64,000 nt of DNA from NCBI GenBank assembly GCA_037074765.1, contig JBAMDO010000084.1:124001-188000 (forward strand). The letters are read 5' to 3'. Origin of the DNA: Mansonella perstans. Lineage: Eukaryota > Nematoda > Chromadorea > Rhabditida > Onchocercidae. Positions 61,609-64,000 of the stretch are shown piece by piece; the stretch's first letter is position 1; every line of letters starts with the position of its first letter. The notes beneath the pieces were generated by a model that saw only the letters and a list, made by a program, of their open reading frames with translations, ran no database searches and was not told where the DNA came from. Made by a program: the position numbers and the translations under genes.

Positions 61609-63990
61609 ATGGAGAAAGAAGATGAGCTTACTCAACTAAAACAAAATGCCTCAAAACTTCTTAAGCAAACATACGAACTAACTGTCGCGCAACAACGCCG
61701 GTATGTCTATGTTTGATTTGGAAATTTCAGATTCTTACTTTAAATTGTTGAAAGTTAGGAACAACTTTAAGCTGTTTATCGAAAGGTCAGAAAATAGTGA
61801 TATGCTTACTGCTAAATGATACATTCGCAATCAGTGATATACATTTTATGAAGTAAAAATGTAAAAAAAAAAAAAAAACAATGTCTTTATTTCGGTGAAC
61901 ATTTTTTTTTAGATTATCCACGAATGGAAAATGTCGGTCAGTATGTGATCAGTTGAATGCACGTATTAGAAAACGATTGAACTCATTCACCGTATGTTAA
62001 TAGTAAATTTTTGGTAAAAAGACATGAACATAGATTCGAAATTTTGAGGTCCTGAGGTTGTTCTGGAGTGAACATTTAACTCGTGTAGTAATTTGTAGTA
62101 AAATTTGGTGCTTATGTTGTTGCAACATAACATTTTCTTCTAGAATACTCTGCATTAAGTTAATACGGAAGCTATATAACGCTTTCTTTCACGAGTTAAT
62201 TCCTACGCTAAAATTAGCTCTATTTTCAGCCAGTAAAATGGGCTGGAAAACCAAGCAGGTTGTCACCGCTAATGTTCGCATCACATGGATGGATTTGTGT
62301 ATCCTCAGATATGGTGCAGTGTGAAGCCTGTGGTCAATATATGAGTATTTCGATACCCTCACTGGTGGATACTGATGTTAGTGTTTATCAGAAATCAGTG
62401 AGGTACTTCTTTATGCAGATTTCCTTTATAATCGTCTTATATTTGTGCGGATTTTGCTTATTTCTCATTTCACAAAATTTTTCTACTTGAACTGTTTGAA
62501 GTACTTTTTTATCCGTTTTCGAGTCTACCCATGTTTACGTTTGCTCTTTCCTTGAACAACTGAGAGTAGCTTGTCGAGTTCCATCATTATAAAATTGAAT
62601 GTAGTTTTTTTCAGAATGTTTGTTTCCATGATCACTAAGAAACATTGTGTTACATGTCCATATAGGTATATTTCTTCTGGTACGGACGATGCCGTACCAC
62701 TGAACGCTCTCTGCAAAGACATGGTCAATCAGAGGTAATTATTTGTTTAATGAATTCAGTCAACTGCAATGGATGAAATTTTGCCCGCAATATCCATTGT
62801 GATGTTGAGGTCAAAATTGTTAGTGTAGTTGCAAAACAGTCGAGTTCTGCGCTGTTAATTTTGCTAGATCCTAAAAGAATTCCACCGATGGTATATGAAT
62901 GAACCCGTTTGTACATGACTTTCCATCGACAAGGTGCAGAAAATAGGTATACCGAGCTAGCAGATAGTATTCAGCAAAACAAGATGACAGTAGTACGGAG
63001 ATTAATTTATAGTCACCCGAAGATTTGAATAGGGTCAGTACAAATATGATTTATTGTCGATACATAACTTCGACAAGCTATTCTCTCCAAAAATTCATTT
63101 TTTTTTTTTTTTTTTGAACGGATAGAAGATGATGTCTGAAACATTTTGAGACCTTTTTTCTCAAATGCATCAAAGTGTAGAACATCAACCTTAGAATGAA
63201 TTAGGAAATGAAAATTCACTTTTTACGGGGTGAAGAAAGTAAGAATATTAAAGAGATTAAGTTCATTATGCAAGAAAATGCTATGCAATTTCTGTGCAAA
63301 ATTATTTCTTGTAAATATCATTTTTTTGAATGATTGTTCATTCAACATCAAAATTCTTAAATCACATATGTTCACATTTTCAACCATCGATCACGATATT
63401 GGTGAACTTGAGTTCCGCTGTGAACATTCATTGCAAATTTCATCGGAAAATTAGAACATATAGAAAGTCAGGAAACAACTGATAGGAATCTGAACCATTC
63501 CTTCATTACCGCCATTTTGTTCCTTGTGACTTCCGGAAGGGAGATTATATGTTAAAGGACATGTGGAAAGCTCAACACGAAGAAAAGAAGGCGAGACTAG
63601 TGATCTTGAACTTTTTAAAACCCACATATCAACGGTGACCATTTCAGATGTGAAATCATGAAGGAGCTTGATCTCGAACAGATTAAAGTAGATGTCCCCG
63701 AAGTTCCGTCAGCTATGATTCCTGAGACGACTGCAAAAAAGTGCAAAGTACTCACTTGTTTTGGCTGGCAAAAAAGGTTAATTTTCTTTTTTATTAACAT
63801 TGCAGTAAGTAACAGAATCACTGAAATTGAGCATTTGATGGTGATGAAAGAACAGCGACACTGCTATCTGTCACCCTTCTTTAAAGAGACTAATGATGAT
63901 GGCACTAGGACGTTTCATGCAAACCACTGGGTCTGCTATGAACCATGGCCGTCTTGGCTAGTACATTGCATTATCCGTCTGATTGCTTGA
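61609..63990 (+). CDS. ZC3HC1: ZC3HC1/NIPA-like C3HC zinc-finger protein, 3' end probably incomplete
   Basis: Exons 61609-61700, 61913-61991, 62230-62402, 62615-62734, 63648-63776 and 63816 onward are phase-consistent. The zf-C3HC domain is visible in exons 3-4: PVKWAGKPSRLSPLMFASHG, then MVQCEACGQYMSI supplies C-x2-C, and KKHCVTCPY supplies the H-x3-C pair. A later segment (TCFGWQKR) fits the NIPA second module, and FHANHWVCYEPWPSW resembles the family's C-terminal HRDWCPW region. Vertebrate NIPA is an F-box-associated cell-cycle protein and nuclear-basket component at nuclear pores; a nuclear-envelope role is inferred. The last exon is open to a TGA at 63988, but a GTACAT donor after 63950 and missing family sequence suggest the gene continues past the window. 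Confidence 0.78.
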
Positions 63991-64000
63991 ATATTCAAAA

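Noticed and set aside
1..64000. tRNA, SL RNA, U snRNA (including U7), rRNA, CRISPR or intact transposon
   Set aside because: No cloverleaf, SL1-like sequence, U7-type Sm site, array of spaced repeats or recognisable transposase was seen on either strand by eye; a covariance-model scan would be needed to exclude small RNAs.

Overview
The window is nuclear DNA of a nematode, most likely a clade III (spirurid/filarial) species. Coding sequence is cut into many small exons by short AT-rich introns with TTTCAG-type acceptors. Every gene I can identify is a eukaryotic housekeeping or metazoan gene, and most have an obvious C. elegans counterpart. I found no bacterial, viral or CRISPR content and no recognisable intact transposon. 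Exon boundaries were read by eye from GT(GC)/AG sites, reading phase and family conservation; no alignment was run.

Layout. Positions 23-52 may be the last exon of a gene entering from the left. 3722-6793 (+) is a uridine kinase / UPRT-like fusion (UCKL1). 10410-18419 (-) is a 24-exon L1-type adhesion receptor (six Ig, five FN3, one membrane span) of the LAD-2 type. 18420-26889 is an 8.5 kb stretch without a confident gene. 26890-28190 (-) is a SETMAR/SET-23-like histone methyltransferase, divergent from 28351-30090 (+), the SH2-SH3-SH3 adaptor CED-2/CrkII. 33827-41324 (+) is a large GLTSCR1-domain (BICRA-like) chromatin protein. 43289-45086 (+) is an LSM11-like protein. 45273-52546 (-) is exportin-T (XPO-3), followed by the CCR4-NOT ubiquitin ligase NTL-4/CNOT4 at 53618-59146 (+). 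60408-61371 (-) is mitochondrial ribosomal protein S24, divergent from a ZC3HC1/NIPA-like gene at 61609 (+) that runs towards the right edge.

The most interesting observation is the LSM11-like gene. LSM11 is the signature protein of the U7 snRNP that processes replication-dependent histone mRNA 3' ends, a particle generally held to be missing from C. elegans. Its N-terminal motif, Sm1, spacer and Sm2 are all recognisable here, which suggests U7-type processing persists in this lineage. From memory, set-23/ced-2 and xpo-3/ntl-4 are also neighbours in C. elegans and most of these genes map to its chromosome IV, so the window looks like a conserved syntenic block.

Other points worth checking are a possible one-base homopolymer problem in the BICRA-like gene, a partial exon duplication and a GC-AG intron in xpo-3, and several isolated coding-like segments between genes.
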